A program made the position numbers and the translations under genes. DNA of 64,000 nt from Saccharibacillus alkalitolerans (lineage in GTDB: Bacteria > Bacillota > Bacilli > Paenibacillales > Paenibacillaceae): NCBI RefSeq assembly GCF_011090185.1, contig NZ_JAAFGS010000009.1:1-64000 (forward strand). Reading direction: 5' to 3'. The notes beneath the pieces are model-generated. The model searched no databases. It worked only from the letters and a program-made list of their open reading frames with translations, and was not told where the DNA came from. This document shows positions 8,301 through 17,063 of the stretch, piece after piece (the first letter of the stretch is position 1; each line of letters starts with the position of its first letter).

Positions 8301-8304
8301 CGGT

Positions 8305-9543
8305 TCATCGGAGCGTAATTCGGCCCGTTCCCCCGCATGCTCCGCAAACTTCGTGAAAAAGTCCCGCTCCGCTCTCGCGCACCTTTTTACGCGTCATTTC
8401 GAGCAGTCCAAGCTTCGTCCAGCCGACGATATGCGATTGCGTACGATCCTTGGCCAGCCTTTCCTCCAAACATTGGAGCACGCGCGTCCGGTTGCCTTCT
8501 TCCTGCATATCGATAAAGTCTACGATTACGATGCCGCCGACGTCCCGCAGCCGAAGCAGCCGCGCAATTTCTTCCGCGGCCTCCAGATTCGTCTGCGTGA
8601 CCGTCTTCTCGAGGCTGTCCCCGGTACCCGTGAATTTACCCGTATTGACATCCACCACGGTGAGAGCTTCGGTCTGATCCCACACGAGATAACCTCCGCC
8701 GGGAAGCCAGATTTTACGTCCGAAGTCCCGGTGCAGCTGATGCTCCACCGGATAAGCGTCGAACAAAGGCGCCTCTTCGCGATACATCGACACACGCGGC
8801 TGCACGCCGGGCATCATCCGTTCCAAGTACGCGCACACTTTCTCCCGCTGCAAGGCGTCGTCCATAATCAGCTCGTCCGTTCCGGGATCGAACACATCGC
8901 GGACCATCCGTTCTGCCAAATCAAGATCTCGATACAGTTCCCGCGGAGCTTCCGCTTTCTCGGCCGACTCGCGGATCGATTCCCACTGCCGGCGGAGCCG
9001 GGCCAAATCCTCGCCCAGCGTTGCGTCGTCCTGCCCGCCCGCCACCGTGCGCAGAATCATTCCCTCGCCGGAACGGCGAAGATGTTCGCCGAGCGATTTG
9101 AGTCTTACGCGTTCCGTCTCGGGCTCCACTTTTTTGGATACCGCGACGTAATCCGCTTCGGGCATGAAAACGATGTAGCGGCCCGGAAGCGAATAATGCG
9201 TCGTGACCCGGGCTCCTTTCCCGCCGAGCGGTTCTTTCGTAACTTGAACAAGCAGCTGCTGCCCTCTGCGGGCAAGCTGCTCGATCGAAGGTTTCGATTT
9301 CGGCTGCTTATCCAGATGGGCGGGAAGCATATCGTCTATATATAAAAAAGCGTTTTTTTTCAAGCCGATATCCACAAATGCAGCTTGCATCCCCGGCAGT
9401 ACATTGACGATCCGGCCTTTGTAAAAACTTCCGGCCGTTCCGTGTTCGCATACGCGCTCCGCCGCGAATTCGATCAGCCGCCCGTTTTCGAGCAGCGCCG
9501 TCTGGGTCCATTCCGATTCGTGATGCACAACCAGCTGTTTCAT
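8305..9543 (-). CDS. rng: ribonuclease G/E family endoribonuclease
   Basis: Single-strand-specific endoribonuclease of the RNase E/G family, 412 residues (shorter than Escherichia coli RNase G, as in many Firmicutes). It has an S1 RNA-binding domain near the N-terminus (about 38-125: GRIVNVLPGMQAAFVDIG), the RNase H-like and DNase I-like catalytic core with VDVNTGKF and VIVDFIDM (metal-binding aspartates), and the C-terminal zinc-link HEVCGACGGTGRI. It lies between minD and rplU, a position that in Bacillus subtilis is taken by spoIVFA-spoIVFB. Confidence 0.92.
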   Translation of the reverse strand: MKQLVVHHESEWTQTALLENGRLIEFAAERVCEHGTAGSFYKGRIVNVLPGMQAAFVDIGLKKNAFLYIDDMLPAHLDKQPKSKPSIEQLARRGQQLLVQVTKEPLGGKGARVTTHYSLPGRYIVFMPEADYVAVSKKVEPETERVRLKSLGEHLRRSGEGMILRTVAGGQDDATLGEDLARLRRQWESIRESAEKAEAPRELYRDLDLAERMVRDVFDPGTDELIMDDALQREKVCAYLERMMPGVQPRVSMYREEAPLFDAYPVEHQLHRDFGRKIWLPGGGYLVWDQTEALTVVDVNTGKFTGTGDSLEKTVTQTNLEAAEEIARLLRLRDVGGIVIVDFIDMQEEGNRTRVLQCLEERLAKDRTQSHIVGWTKLGLLEMTRKKVRESGAGLFHEVCGACGGTGRITLR

Positions 9544-9662
9544 TCGTCACCTCTTGCCCTGCATTTTTTCGCTCATCGCCACGCCGCGGCATGGCCGGTA
9601 CGCTCTTATCTCACTAGACGCGGTCCGGCGCGCAAAAGTTTCGCTTGCCTGCCGCTTCGCAA

Positions 9663-9695
9663 AGAAGACCCTCCGCCGCAAGGCAAGGGTCTTCT
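9663..9695 (-). terminator. probable terminator after minD
   Basis: Perfect 10-base inverted repeat AGAAGACCCT (9663-9672) / AGGGTCTTCT (9686-9695) 17 bases past the minD stop. The downstream T-tract is short (TTTG), so termination may be partial. Confidence 0.5.
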
Positions 9696-9711
9696 CCGTA
9701 AAAGTCGGGCG

Positions 9712-10509
9712 TTACCTGCCCACTCCGAAAATTTTCTTGAACAAATTGAAGCGGCCTTTCTTTTCGTCCAGCTGCATCAGCGGAACGGTATCTCCCTGAA
9801 TGCGCCGGGCGATGTTCCGGTAGGCGATCGACGCCCGGGAATCCGGATTCATGACGGTCGGCTCGCCTGTATTGGCGGCCTTGATGACCATCTCGTCGTC
9901 CGGCACGATGCCGAGCAGGTCGATGTTGAGCACCTGCAGCACTTCGTCCACGTCGAGCATCTCGCCGGCTTTGACCATGTTCGGCCGAATCCGGTTTACG
10001 ACCAGCTTGGGCGAAGTGACATGCGACCCTTCCAACAAACCGATGACCCGATCGGCGTCGCGCACGGCGGCGTTTTCCGGCGTCGTCACGACGATCGCTT
10101 GATCCGCGCCGGCGATCGCGTTTTTGAATCCCTGTTCGATTCCCGCAGGGCAGTCGATCAGCACGTATTGAAATTCGCTCTTCAATTCGAGAATGATATC
10201 GCGGATCTGATCCGGCGACACGGCGTTTTTGTCTTTGGTCTGCGCGGCCGGAAGCATGTACAGCTCTTCGAAGCGTTTATCTTTGACCAGCGCCTGGTGA
10301 AGGCGGCAGCGTCCGTCGGCCACATCGCAAATATCGTAAATAATACGGTTCTCCAGTCCCATGACGACATCCAGGTTGCGCAGGCCGATATCCGTATCGA
10401 CCAGGCAGACCTTTTTGCCGAGCAGCGCCAGCGCCGTTCCGATATTGGCCGTGGTCGTCGTTTTGCCGACGCCGCCTTTTCCCGAAGTGACGACTATAGC
10501 CTCTCCCAT
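9712..10509 (-). CDS. minD: septum site-determining protein MinD
   Basis: Membrane-associated ATPase (265 residues) that positions the division site by recruiting MinC. It shows the deviant Walker A loop GKGGVGKTTTTANIG near the N-terminus, the Walker B region YVLIDCPAGIE, and a C-terminal amphipathic membrane-targeting helix rich in K and F (KKGRFNLFKKIFGVGR). It is 3 bases downstream of minC; the two are co-translated from one transcript with mreBCD. Confidence 0.96.
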   Translation of the reverse strand: MGEAIVVTSGKGGVGKTTTTANIGTALALLGKKVCLVDTDIGLRNLDVVMGLENRIIYDICDVADGRCRLHQALVKDKRFEELYMLPAAQTKDKNAVSPDQIRDIILELKSEFQYVLIDCPAGIEQGFKNAIAGADQAIVVTTPENAAVRDADRVIGLLEGSHVTSPKLVVNRIRPNMVKAGEMLDVDEVLQVLNIDLLGIVPDDEMVIKAANTGEPTVMNPDSRASIAYRNIARRIQGDTVPLMQLDEKKGRFNLFKKIFGVGR

Positions 10510-10512
10510 CCT

Positions 10513-11199
10513 CTACACTCCTTTGAACACATTCAGATCCCGGCGCAGCCGGGCGATATTCGCCATTTTGTCGATCTGCATCTGCCCGTCTTTCAGGTAG
10601 GCAAACTCCATCTGCGTTTCGTGCGGATGAGCGCTGCTCTCCTCATCGTTGTCGGGCGGTCGGCTGATGACCTCGGCGATCCGCAGCTGCGTCGGCGCCA
10701 AATACGAAGCTCCGACGATCGCGTGTTCGCTGCCTTCCGAACCGGCATGAGCCATTCCGCGCAGCGCTCCCAGAATATAGATATCCCCGGTGCATACGAT
10801 GGAACCGCCCGGGTTGACGTCCCCCAAAAACAGCAGGTTCCCGTCGTGTCTGAGCACCTGCCCGGAACGGACCATGCCGCTCATTGTCGTAACCGGCGTG
10901 CGCAGCACCGCGTTTTCGCGCAGTTCGGCCGATTTGGAACCTTCGATCGATCGAACCAGCAGATTGCGCTTGCTTCGCAGCACGTCCAAAATTTGCAGTT
11001 TTTGCTCGTCCGAAAGATCGCGTTCTCCGAATCGTACGTCGATCGAAACAAGCGGGCCGCTGAGAATCGCCTGATGGCTGTTCTCAAGCATGTCCCGAAG
11101 TTCGGCCAGCAGTTCCTCGAGATCGCATCGCTCGTCAAGCCGGAACACGAGGCCGTCCTTAATTCCCTTGATTGTAATGAGATTGCGCTTGATGGACAT
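10513..11199 (-). CDS. minC: septum site-determining protein MinC
   Basis: Inhibitor of FtsZ ring assembly, 228 residues. The N-terminal domain (1-100) is followed by a right-handed beta-helix C-terminal domain (about 115-215) that binds MinD, recognisable from GNLLFLGDVNPGGSI, GDIYILGALRGMAHAG and ASYLAPTQLRIAEVISRP. It follows mreD after 84 bases and precedes minD, the conserved Bacillales order. Confidence 0.93.
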   Translation of the reverse strand: MSIKRNLITIKGIKDGLVFRLDERCDLEELLAELRDMLENSHQAILSGPLVSIDVRFGERDLSDEQKLQILDVLRSKRNLLVRSIEGSKSAELRENAVLRTPVTTMSGMVRSGQVLRHDGNLLFLGDVNPGGSIVCTGDIYILGALRGMAHAGSEGSEHAIVGASYLAPTQLRIAEVISRPPDNDEESSAHPHETQMEFAYLKDGQMQIDKMANIARLRRDLNVFKGV

Positions 11200-11283
11200 C
11201 TCCCCCGCTCCCCCTTCGACTGAATCTTTTCGAGACGAAGGGCCCTTTCTCCTGCACGGATCGCATAAAAGTTGCCGGTGCGC

Positions 11284-11814
11284 CTATTCTTTCCTGTCTT
11301 TTTTCGGGCGCAGCGGCATCTTGTCGAACTGGCGCCGAATCGGCACGTATACGATCAAGGCAAATACCAGCCGGAACAGCAGATCGGGAATGATGTACTG
11401 GATGAGCGCCCAATCATAGGTTTGCTCGTTGAAATTGAATACCGTATAAATGCCGAACAGCATGCTGTCCAGCATGAAGCTGCCGAGCATGACGACGGTC
11501 AGCAGCACCGGCAGCGGCGCCTTCGGAAGTTGGAACACGAGGCCCAGCAGATAGGCGGTAAAACCCATCGTGAACGAATACGGACCGAGCATCGCGCCGT
11601 AATACACGACGTCGTGCAGCATGCCGAATACGACGCCGAGAACCATCGCCGCATAACGGTGACGGTATACGGCAACGAACAGAATGCATACGAACACCAG
11701 GTTCGGCATCAAATGAGGAAGCCAAGAATTCGGCAGGAACCAGGGCAGCACGCTGCCCTGGAACAGGAACAGGACGAACAGCAGCAGAACGAGAATCTGT
11801 TTGCGCCACGTCAT
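11284..11814 (-). CDS. mreD: rod shape-determining protein MreD
   Basis: Integral membrane component of the elongasome, 176 residues with about five hydrophobic segments (for example QILVLLLFVLFLFQGSV at the start and VLLTVVMLGSFMLDSML). The ATG at 11814 overlaps the mreC stop as ATGA, so translation is coupled; a longer reading upstream to 11880 lies inside mreC. It works with MreB and MreC to direct lateral cell-wall synthesis. Confidence 0.92.
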   Translation of the reverse strand: MTWRKQILVLLLFVLFLFQGSVLPWFLPNSWLPHLMPNLVFVCILFVAVYRHRYAAMVLGVVFGMLHDVVYYGAMLGPYSFTMGFTAYLLGLVFQLPKAPLPVLLTVVMLGSFMLDSMLFGIYTVFNFNEQTYDWALIQYIIPDLLFRLVFALIVYVPIRRQFDKMPLRPKKDRKE

Positions 11815-12716
11815 GGCGTACCTTCTCCCGCGGCCGCATTCGGATCCTGACCCGGAATGACGACGAAGAGTTCCTTCCATTCGACGAAGTTGGCCGTCGG
11901 ACGGATTTTGGCGGTCGTGGTCAAGCCGAAGTCACTCGGTTTGGTATCCATGACTTTGCCCAATACGATTCCCGCCGGGAATACCCCGCCGCTGCCGGAA
12001 GTCACGATCGTGTCTCCCACCTTGATCATTTTTTTCGGATCGTCGTTCTTGATTCCCGTCATGAGAAGACGTTTCTCTTTGACGTCATAACTTTCCACGA
12101 TACCGAACGTTCCCGGTTTTCCCGTCGCCGTTGCCGAGATGGCGTAGCTGTCGGGCGAAGTCAGGCTCAAAGACGTGATCAGTTGAATCGTCGACGTATA
12201 ATCGGTCGTCGTGCTGATAATGCCGACCATGCCGTCGATGCTGGTGACGGCCATGCCGACTTCCACTCCGTCCCGCGATCCGACGTCGATGTTGACGGTC
12301 GGGTTATTGACGTCCTCGTTCACGGAAATGACCTGAGCGAAACGGTAATGTTTGGATGCTTTATCCACCTGATTTTTGGTGAAGTTCAGTCCGTCCTGCA
12401 ATCCCTGCACGTCGGCCTTCAGCTGATTGTAATTGATTAAGTCGCGCTTAAGCTGAGCGACTTCGACCCTGAGTCTGTCGTTTTCCTTATAAACGCCGTT
12501 AAGCTCCGAAATATCTCCAAAAAATCCCGATACCGCGGCCGCCGGTTTGTTGACGATGCGCTGCGTAAAGCCGACCGTATCCTTCACGAACTTCTCGGGC
12601 CAGGTCAACCCGACCCGGTCGCCGAGCGTCACGCCCATCAGGGCGATAAACAGCACGAGGACGATCAGCAGAATGAACAGCTTGCGATTCCCGAGCACTC
12701 TAAACAGTTTGAACAC
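11811..12716 (-). CDS. mreC: rod shape-determining protein MreC
   Basis: Bitopic membrane protein, 301 residues, linking cytoplasmic MreB to penicillin-binding proteins. A transmembrane helix (about 12-32, LFILLIVLVLFIALMGV) is followed by a coiled-coil (about 65-115, NDRLRVEVAQLKRDLINYNQ) and two beta-barrel domains (VDVGSRDGVEVGMAV, DTIVTSGSGGVFPAGIVLG). It starts with GTG at 12716, with AAGG seven bases upstream. Located 43 bases after mreB. Confidence 0.95.
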   Translation of the reverse strand: MFKLFRVLGNRKLFILLIVLVLFIALMGVTLGDRVGLTWPEKFVKDTVGFTQRIVNKPAAAVSGFFGDISELNGVYKENDRLRVEVAQLKRDLINYNQLKADVQGLQDGLNFTKNQVDKASKHYRFAQVISVNEDVNNPTVNIDVGSRDGVEVGMAVTSIDGMVGIISTTTDYTSTIQLITSLSLTSPDSYAISATATGKPGTFGIVESYDVKEKRLLMTGIKNDDPKKMIKVGDTIVTSGSGGVFPAGIVLGKVMDTKPSDFGLTTTAKIRPTANFVEWKELFVVIPGQDPNAAAGEGTP

Positions 12717-12759
12717 CCTCTAACCTTGCTGAATTGTTCATATTCATGACCGCCGCCGA

Positions 12760-13791
12760 TCAGCCGCGCTTCGAACGGCCCGAACCGTTGCCGCGCGCTT
12801 TGAACAAATGGATATTGTCCAGGGCGCGGCCGGTGCCGATCGCGACGCAGTCCAGCGGATTTTCGGCCACGATGACCGGCATGCCGGTCTCGCCGGCGAG
12901 CAGCTTGTCCAGGTTGCGCAGCAGCGCGCCGCCGCCCGTCAGGACGATCCCGCGGTCCATGATGTCGGCCGCCAGTTCAGGCGGGCATTTTTCGAGCGTG
13001 ACTTTGACCGCTTCGACAATGGCGCTTACCGTATCGGCCAGAGCCTCGGTAATTTCGTGCGAAGTGATGGAGATCGTCTTCGGCAGTCCCGTAACAAGGT
13101 CGCGGCCGCGGATTTCGATCGTTTCCGGCGTTTCGAGCTGAATGGCGGAACCGATCTCCATCTTCAGCATTTCTGCCGTACGTTCGCCGATCATGAGGTT
13201 ATACTGGCGTTTCACGTATTGAATGATGGATTCGTCCATTTCGTCGCCCGCCACACGGACCGAACGGGCCGTTACGATACCGCCGAGGGAAATCACCGCC
13301 ACTTCCGTCGTGCCTCCGCCGATGTCGACGACCATGCTGCCCGTCGGCTCCCAGACCGGCAGATCCGCGCCGATCGCCGCCGCGAACGGCTCTTCGATCG
13401 TATACGCTTCGCGCGCTCCCGCCTGCTTCGTCGCGTCTTCCACCGCGCGCTGTTCGACGGCCGTAATGCCGGACGGCACGCAGACCATCACGTTCGGATG
13501 ACGTTGGAACATGGAACGCTTCTTCTGCGCCTGGTTGATGAAGTACTTGATCATCGTCGCCGTCGTGTCGAAATCGGCGATGACGCCGTCTTTCATCGGA
13601 CGGATGGCGCGGATGTTGCCCGGCGTGCGTCCGATCATTTTTTTCGCGTCTTCGCCGACCGCTTCGATGGTCTTCGTATCGGTGCGGAGCGCCACGACGG
13701 ACGGTTCTCTGACCACGATTCCTTTGCCTCGTACGTATACCAGCGTGTTTGCCGTTCCCAAGTCGATTCCCAGATCCTTATTGCCCATCAT
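12760..13791 (-). CDS. mreB: rod shape-determining protein MreB
   Basis: Actin-like ATPase (343 residues) that forms membrane filaments guiding the cell-wall elongation machinery. It has the phosphate 1 motif [15 protein letters not shown] at the N-terminus, phosphate 2 [18 protein letters not shown] and the adenosine motif [17 protein letters not shown]. Two ATG codons are adjacent at the start; the first (13791) is used here, with GGGAG ten bases upstream. It heads mreBCD-minCD and follows radC, as in Bacillus. Confidence 0.97.
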   Translation of the reverse strand: MMGNKDLGIDLGTANTLVYVRGKGIVVREPSVVALRTDTKTIEAVGEDAKKMIGRTPGNIRAIRPMKDGVIADFDTTATMIKYFINQAQKKRSMFQRHPNVMVCVPSGITAVEQRAVEDATKQAGAREAYTIEEPFAAAIGADLPVWEPTGSMVVDIGGGTTEVAVISLGGIVTARSVRVAGDEMDESIIQYVKRQYNLMIGERTAEMLKMEIGSAIQLETPETIEIRGRDLVTGLPKTISITSHEITEALADTVSAIVEAVKVTLEKCPPELAADIMDRGIVLTGGGALLRNLDKLLAGETGMPVIVAENPLDCVAIGTGRALDNIHLFKARGNGSGRSKRG

Positions 13792-13907
13792 TTTCGTTTA
13801 ACTCCCTTTCTCATTCTGAATTCGCTATTATGCGTCCGATTGATTGTCGTTGAATGTACCGTTTGCCGCCCGTGCGCAATAAGTCCGTCCGAATATGGAC
13901 GGAAAAT

Positions 13908-14600
13908 TCACATCAGGCCCTGCTCTTTGAGGCTGACGTAGGTATCGTCGCCCACGACGATATGGTCGAGCACGTCGATGCCGACGATCCGGCCCGCTTC
14001 GGCAAGCCTTTTGGTCAATGCGATGTCTTCCGGGCTCGGAGCCGGATCGCCGCTCGGATGGTTATGGGCGCATACGATCGAAGCGCTGCTCCATTTGATC
14101 GCGGCACGAAATACCTCGCGGGGATGCACGATCGAGGCGTTGAGGCTTCCGACCGAAAGCGTTTCTTGACCGATGATATGATTTTTCGTGTTCAAAAACA
14201 GGCAGACGAAATGTTCCTTGCGCAAACGATCCAACTGCTCCCGAACCGCTTCGTACGCATCCCTCGGGCTGCGGACGACCACTTTTTCTCCGAAGCTTTT
14301 GCGCGACAAACGAAGCCCGAGTTCGATCCCGGCCTTCAACTGAACGGCCTTCGCAGGCCCTACTCCCTTGATCTTGGTCAGCTCCGATACGCTGAGGTCG
14401 GCCAGTCCCTTAAGACTGCCGGCCTCGCCCAGCACGCGCTGGGCAACCTGTACGGCCGACTCGCCGCGCACGCCCGTCCGAAGAAGAATGGCGAGCAGTT
14501 CGGAATGGCTCAGCGCGCCGGCGCCGTACTGCAGCATACGCTCTCTGGGCCGCTCTTCGCTCGGCAGGTCGCGCAGCAGACGGGTAAGATGAGACTCCAT
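13908..14600 (-). CDS. radC: RadC family JAB-domain protein
   Basis: Protein of 230 residues with an N-terminal helix-hairpin-helix region (LTKIKGVGPAKAVQLKA, about 70-90) and a C-terminal JAB/MPN metalloprotease-like domain with the zinc motif HNHPSGDPAPSPED (about 180-194). RadC was once linked to DNA repair, but that role is not supported in other bacteria, and the biochemical function is unknown. The ATG at 14600 is preferred to an upstream ATG at 14612 because the AGGAGA ribosome site lies between them. Confidence 0.9.
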   Translation of the reverse strand: MESHLTRLLRDLPSEERPRERMLQYGAGALSHSELLAILLRTGVRGESAVQVAQRVLGEAGSLKGLADLSVSELTKIKGVGPAKAVQLKAGIELGLRLSRKSFGEKVVVRSPRDAYEAVREQLDRLRKEHFVCLFLNTKNHIIGQETLSVGSLNASIVHPREVFRAAIKWSSASIVCAHNHPSGDPAPSPEDIALTKRLAEAGRIVGIDVLDHIVVGDDTYVSLKEQGLM

Positions 14601-14702
14601 GATTCTCCTCATTTCGCGGGTCTCCGCAAACGGGTACTCATGCGTGTTTCAAGCGGACTCCAATTATGTAATCCTGCCGCAGGGCAGCCGAAATACGGAA
14701 CC

Positions 14703-15323
14703 TCAGGGGTTGGACGGGAGCAAGTTTACGCCGAAGCCTTCGAGCATTTCGCCCAGCAAAGCCAGAGGCAGACCCACCACCGTAAAATAATCGCCTTCGA
14801 TCGACTCGACGAGCAGTGCTCCGAGACCTTGTATCGCATAAGCGCCAGCCTTGTCCATCGGCTCTCCGCTTTTCACATAATCCTCAATTCGCCGTTCGCT
14901 CAATTCTTTCATTCGCACGTTCGTAAACCGGTGCGACACTTCGGCTCTTCCGCTTGCCGCGTCGATGCAGGCGGCACCGGTGTACACCCGATGTTCGCGC
15001 CCGCTCAGCAGACTCAGCATCCGAACCGCGTCGGCCGCGTCCTTGGGCTTGCCCAATACGGCGCCGTCCAGCACGACGATCGTGTCGCTGCCGACGATCA
15101 CTCCTTCGGAGCGGGCACGGCGTTCCATCACCCACTCGGCTTTGCGGAGCGCAAGATCCTCGACGATCCGCTCGGGCGTCCAATCGCCCGGCACCTCTTC
15201 GGAAGCGCCGCTCGGCTCTACGGTAAAGTCCGCTCCGAGCGAGGCCAGCAGTTCGCGTCTTCTCGGAGAGGAGGAAGCGAGTATGATTTGACGTGTTTTT
15301 CTGTCGTTCGATGAATGGTTCAA
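14703..15323 (-). CDS. maf: Maf-family nucleotide pyrophosphatase
   Basis: House-cleaning nucleoside triphosphate pyrophosphatase of the Maf/YhdE family, 206 residues; in Bacillus Maf has also been linked to septum inhibition. Conserved motifs are IILASSSPRRRELL at the N-terminus, SDTIVVLDG in the middle and the SGEPMDKAGAYAIQG segment. I chose the TTG at 15323: AAAGGAG lies about 11 bases upstream and the length then fits the family, whereas longer readings add an arginine/glycine-rich unconserved tail. It precedes radC and mreB. Confidence 0.88.
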   Translation of the reverse strand: MNHSSNDRKTRQIILASSSPRRRELLASLGADFTVEPSGASEEVPGDWTPERIVEDLALRKAEWVMERRARSEGVIVGSDTIVVLDGAVLGKPKDAADAVRMLSLLSGREHRVYTGAACIDAASGRAEVSHRFTNVRMKELSERRIEDYVKSGEPMDKAGAYAIQGLGALLVESIEGDYFTVVGLPLALLGEMLEGFGVNLLPSNP

Positions 15324-15595
15324 AATGGAGAAAGCTCCTTTTTGCCGGTAAGATCGATGCCGCGGATTCGCCTCTCGCTCCACCGGTACTTCGGGACGGC
15401 TTGGACGTCCGCGCGACGAACCGATCCTCGGTCCGCTCCACAACCGGAAAACAGCTGCGGCAAGCCTTCGGCCAAACAGAAGCGCAGCTCCGGATCTCTA
15501 TTGTATGCCAAAAGGCATTTTGAACAAACATTATTATACGTGCTAATCGGCGGCAACACAAACTTAAATCGCTTGGCGGCTGGGGACGAAGACGG
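15324..15595 (-). other. intergenic region upstream of maf with candidate promoters
   Basis: No convincing gene. On the minus strand a perfect TATAAT (15537-15532) follows TTGTGT with a 17-base gap, and a second TTGTTC-16-TACAAT lies about 25 bases downstream, so maf is probably transcribed from here. The second spacer includes a small hairpin ATGCC AAAA GGCAT (15504-15517). The rest toward maf shows nothing I can assign. Confidence 0.45.
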
Positions 15596-15637
15596 AAAAA
15601 GCCGCTCCGGGCCGCAGCAGCGGTCTCGAAGCGGCTT
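15596..15637 (-). terminator. terminator after murC
   Basis: Minus strand stem AAGCCGCT (15637-15630) / AGCGGCTT (15606-15599), with further pairing inside, followed by TTTTT (15600-15596). It sits about 40 bases beyond the murC stop. Confidence 0.65.
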
Positions 15638-15675
15638 CAAACCGATCGGTCGAACAAAGGCCCGCAGGCGGCCGA

Positions 15676-17055
15676 TTATATCGCCCTGCTCTTCCAATCT
15701 TCGGCGAGCGCATGCGACACTTTCCAGATATCGCCCGCTCCCATCGTGATCACGAGGTCGCCGTCCTTGAGACGTCCGGTCAGATCTGCCAGCACTTCTT
15801 CCTTCGTGGCCAGGTAGCGCGCGTTCGGGCTGCTGTTCTGTCTGATCAGATCGGTCAGCGACGACGAATGCACGCCTTCGATCGGCTGCTCGCCCGCCGG
15901 CGAGTAGATGTCGACGATGATCGCTTCGTCGGCGTCGGCGAACGCCCGGCTGAACGCATCCATCAGGAAAAAGGTCCGCGTATAGCGCTGCGGCTGGAAC
16001 ACTGCGATAATCCGTTTGCCCGTCGATTTCGCCGCGCGCAGCGTCGCTTCGATCTCCGTCGGATGATGCGCGTAATCGTCCACCACCAGCACGCCGGCTG
16101 CGTCGGCCAGCACCTGGAAGCGGCGCTTCGCGCCGTGGAACTTCGACAGCCCGGCTGCGGCTTCCGCAAACGGAATGCCGGCCTTCATGCAGGCGATGAG
16201 AGCCGCCGTCGCATTGTAGACGTTGTACTTGCCCGGCACGAACAGCTCCACTCGCCCCAGCTCCCGGCCTTCCGCGCTCACGGTGAACGAAGCGCGCCGG
16301 TCGCCCAGCTCGATGTCCGAGATCCGGTAATCGGCGTCTTCCCCCATCCCGTATGTAACGAGCCCGCAGGTCAGCCGAGGCATCAGCTCGCGCAGGTTCT
16401 CGTCGTCGGCGCAGACGATCGCATAGCCGTCTTCGCGCGTCTGGTTCAGGAACTGCACGTACGCTTCCTTGATCTTCTCGAAGCTGCCGTCGTAATTCTC
16501 CAGATGGTCCGCTTCGATATTGGTCACGATGCTGATGTACGGATGGTATTGCAGGAACGTGCCGTCGCTCTCGTCGGCTTCCGCCACGACGAATTCGCTT
16601 TTGCCGGCTTTGGCGTTCGTGCCGAGACCGACGATTTCGCCGCCGATGATGTAGGTCGGATCGGCGCCGCATTCTTCCATCGCCAGCGCGGTCATCGACG
16701 AAGTGGTCGTTTTCCCGTGCGCTCCCGCAACGGCAATCCCTTTGCGCTCGTTCAGCAGACGCGCCAGCATCTGCGAGCGGTGCAGCGTCGGAATGCCGAG
16801 CCGCTGCGCTTCCACTCTCTCCACGTTATCTTCCGGCAGCGCCGTGGAATACACGACGACGTCGGCTCCCTCCACGTACTCCGCTTTATGTCCGTAATGA
16901 ATCTCCGCGCCCTGCGCGGCAAGCTTTTTCGTCAATCCCTGTTCGGCCACGTCGGACCCCGTAATTTTATGTCCCATTTCCAGCAGTACCCGGGCGATCG
17001 CGCTCATGCCGTAACCGCCGATGCCGATGAAATGGATGTGTTCTGTCTTTTTCAT
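15676..17055 (-). CDS. murC: UDP-N-acetylmuramate--L-alanine ligase
   Basis: Adds L-alanine to UDP-MurNAc, the first step of the peptidoglycan stem peptide. The 459-residue protein has the N-terminal UDP-binding motif HFIGIGGYGMSAIA, the ATP loop AGAHGKTTTSSM (Mur ligase P-loop, about residue 107-118), EADESDGTF, and the C-terminal DDYAHHPTEIEATL motif. The ATG at 17055 has GGTGA nine bases upstream, formed across the folC stop codon; folC and murC are 8 bases apart. murC in this place, between folC and maf, differs from Bacillus subtilis, which has comC and spoIIB there. Confidence 0.94.
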   Translation of the reverse strand: MKKTEHIHFIGIGGYGMSAIARVLLEMGHKITGSDVAEQGLTKKLAAQGAEIHYGHKAEYVEGADVVVYSTALPEDNVERVEAQRLGIPTLHRSQMLARLLNERKGIAVAGAHGKTTTSSMTALAMEECGADPTYIIGGEIVGLGTNAKAGKSEFVVAEADESDGTFLQYHPYISIVTNIEADHLENYDGSFEKIKEAYVQFLNQTREDGYAIVCADDENLRELMPRLTCGLVTYGMGEDADYRISDIELGDRRASFTVSAEGRELGRVELFVPGKYNVYNATAALIACMKAGIPFAEAAAGLSKFHGAKRRFQVLADAAGVLVVDDYAHHPTEIEATLRAAKSTGKRIIAVFQPQRYTRTFFLMDAFSRAFADADEAIIVDIYSPAGEQPIEGVHSSSLTDLIRQNSSPNARYLATKEEVLADLTGRLKDGDLVITMGAGDIWKVSHALAEDWKSRAI

Positions 17056-17063
17056 AATGTGTT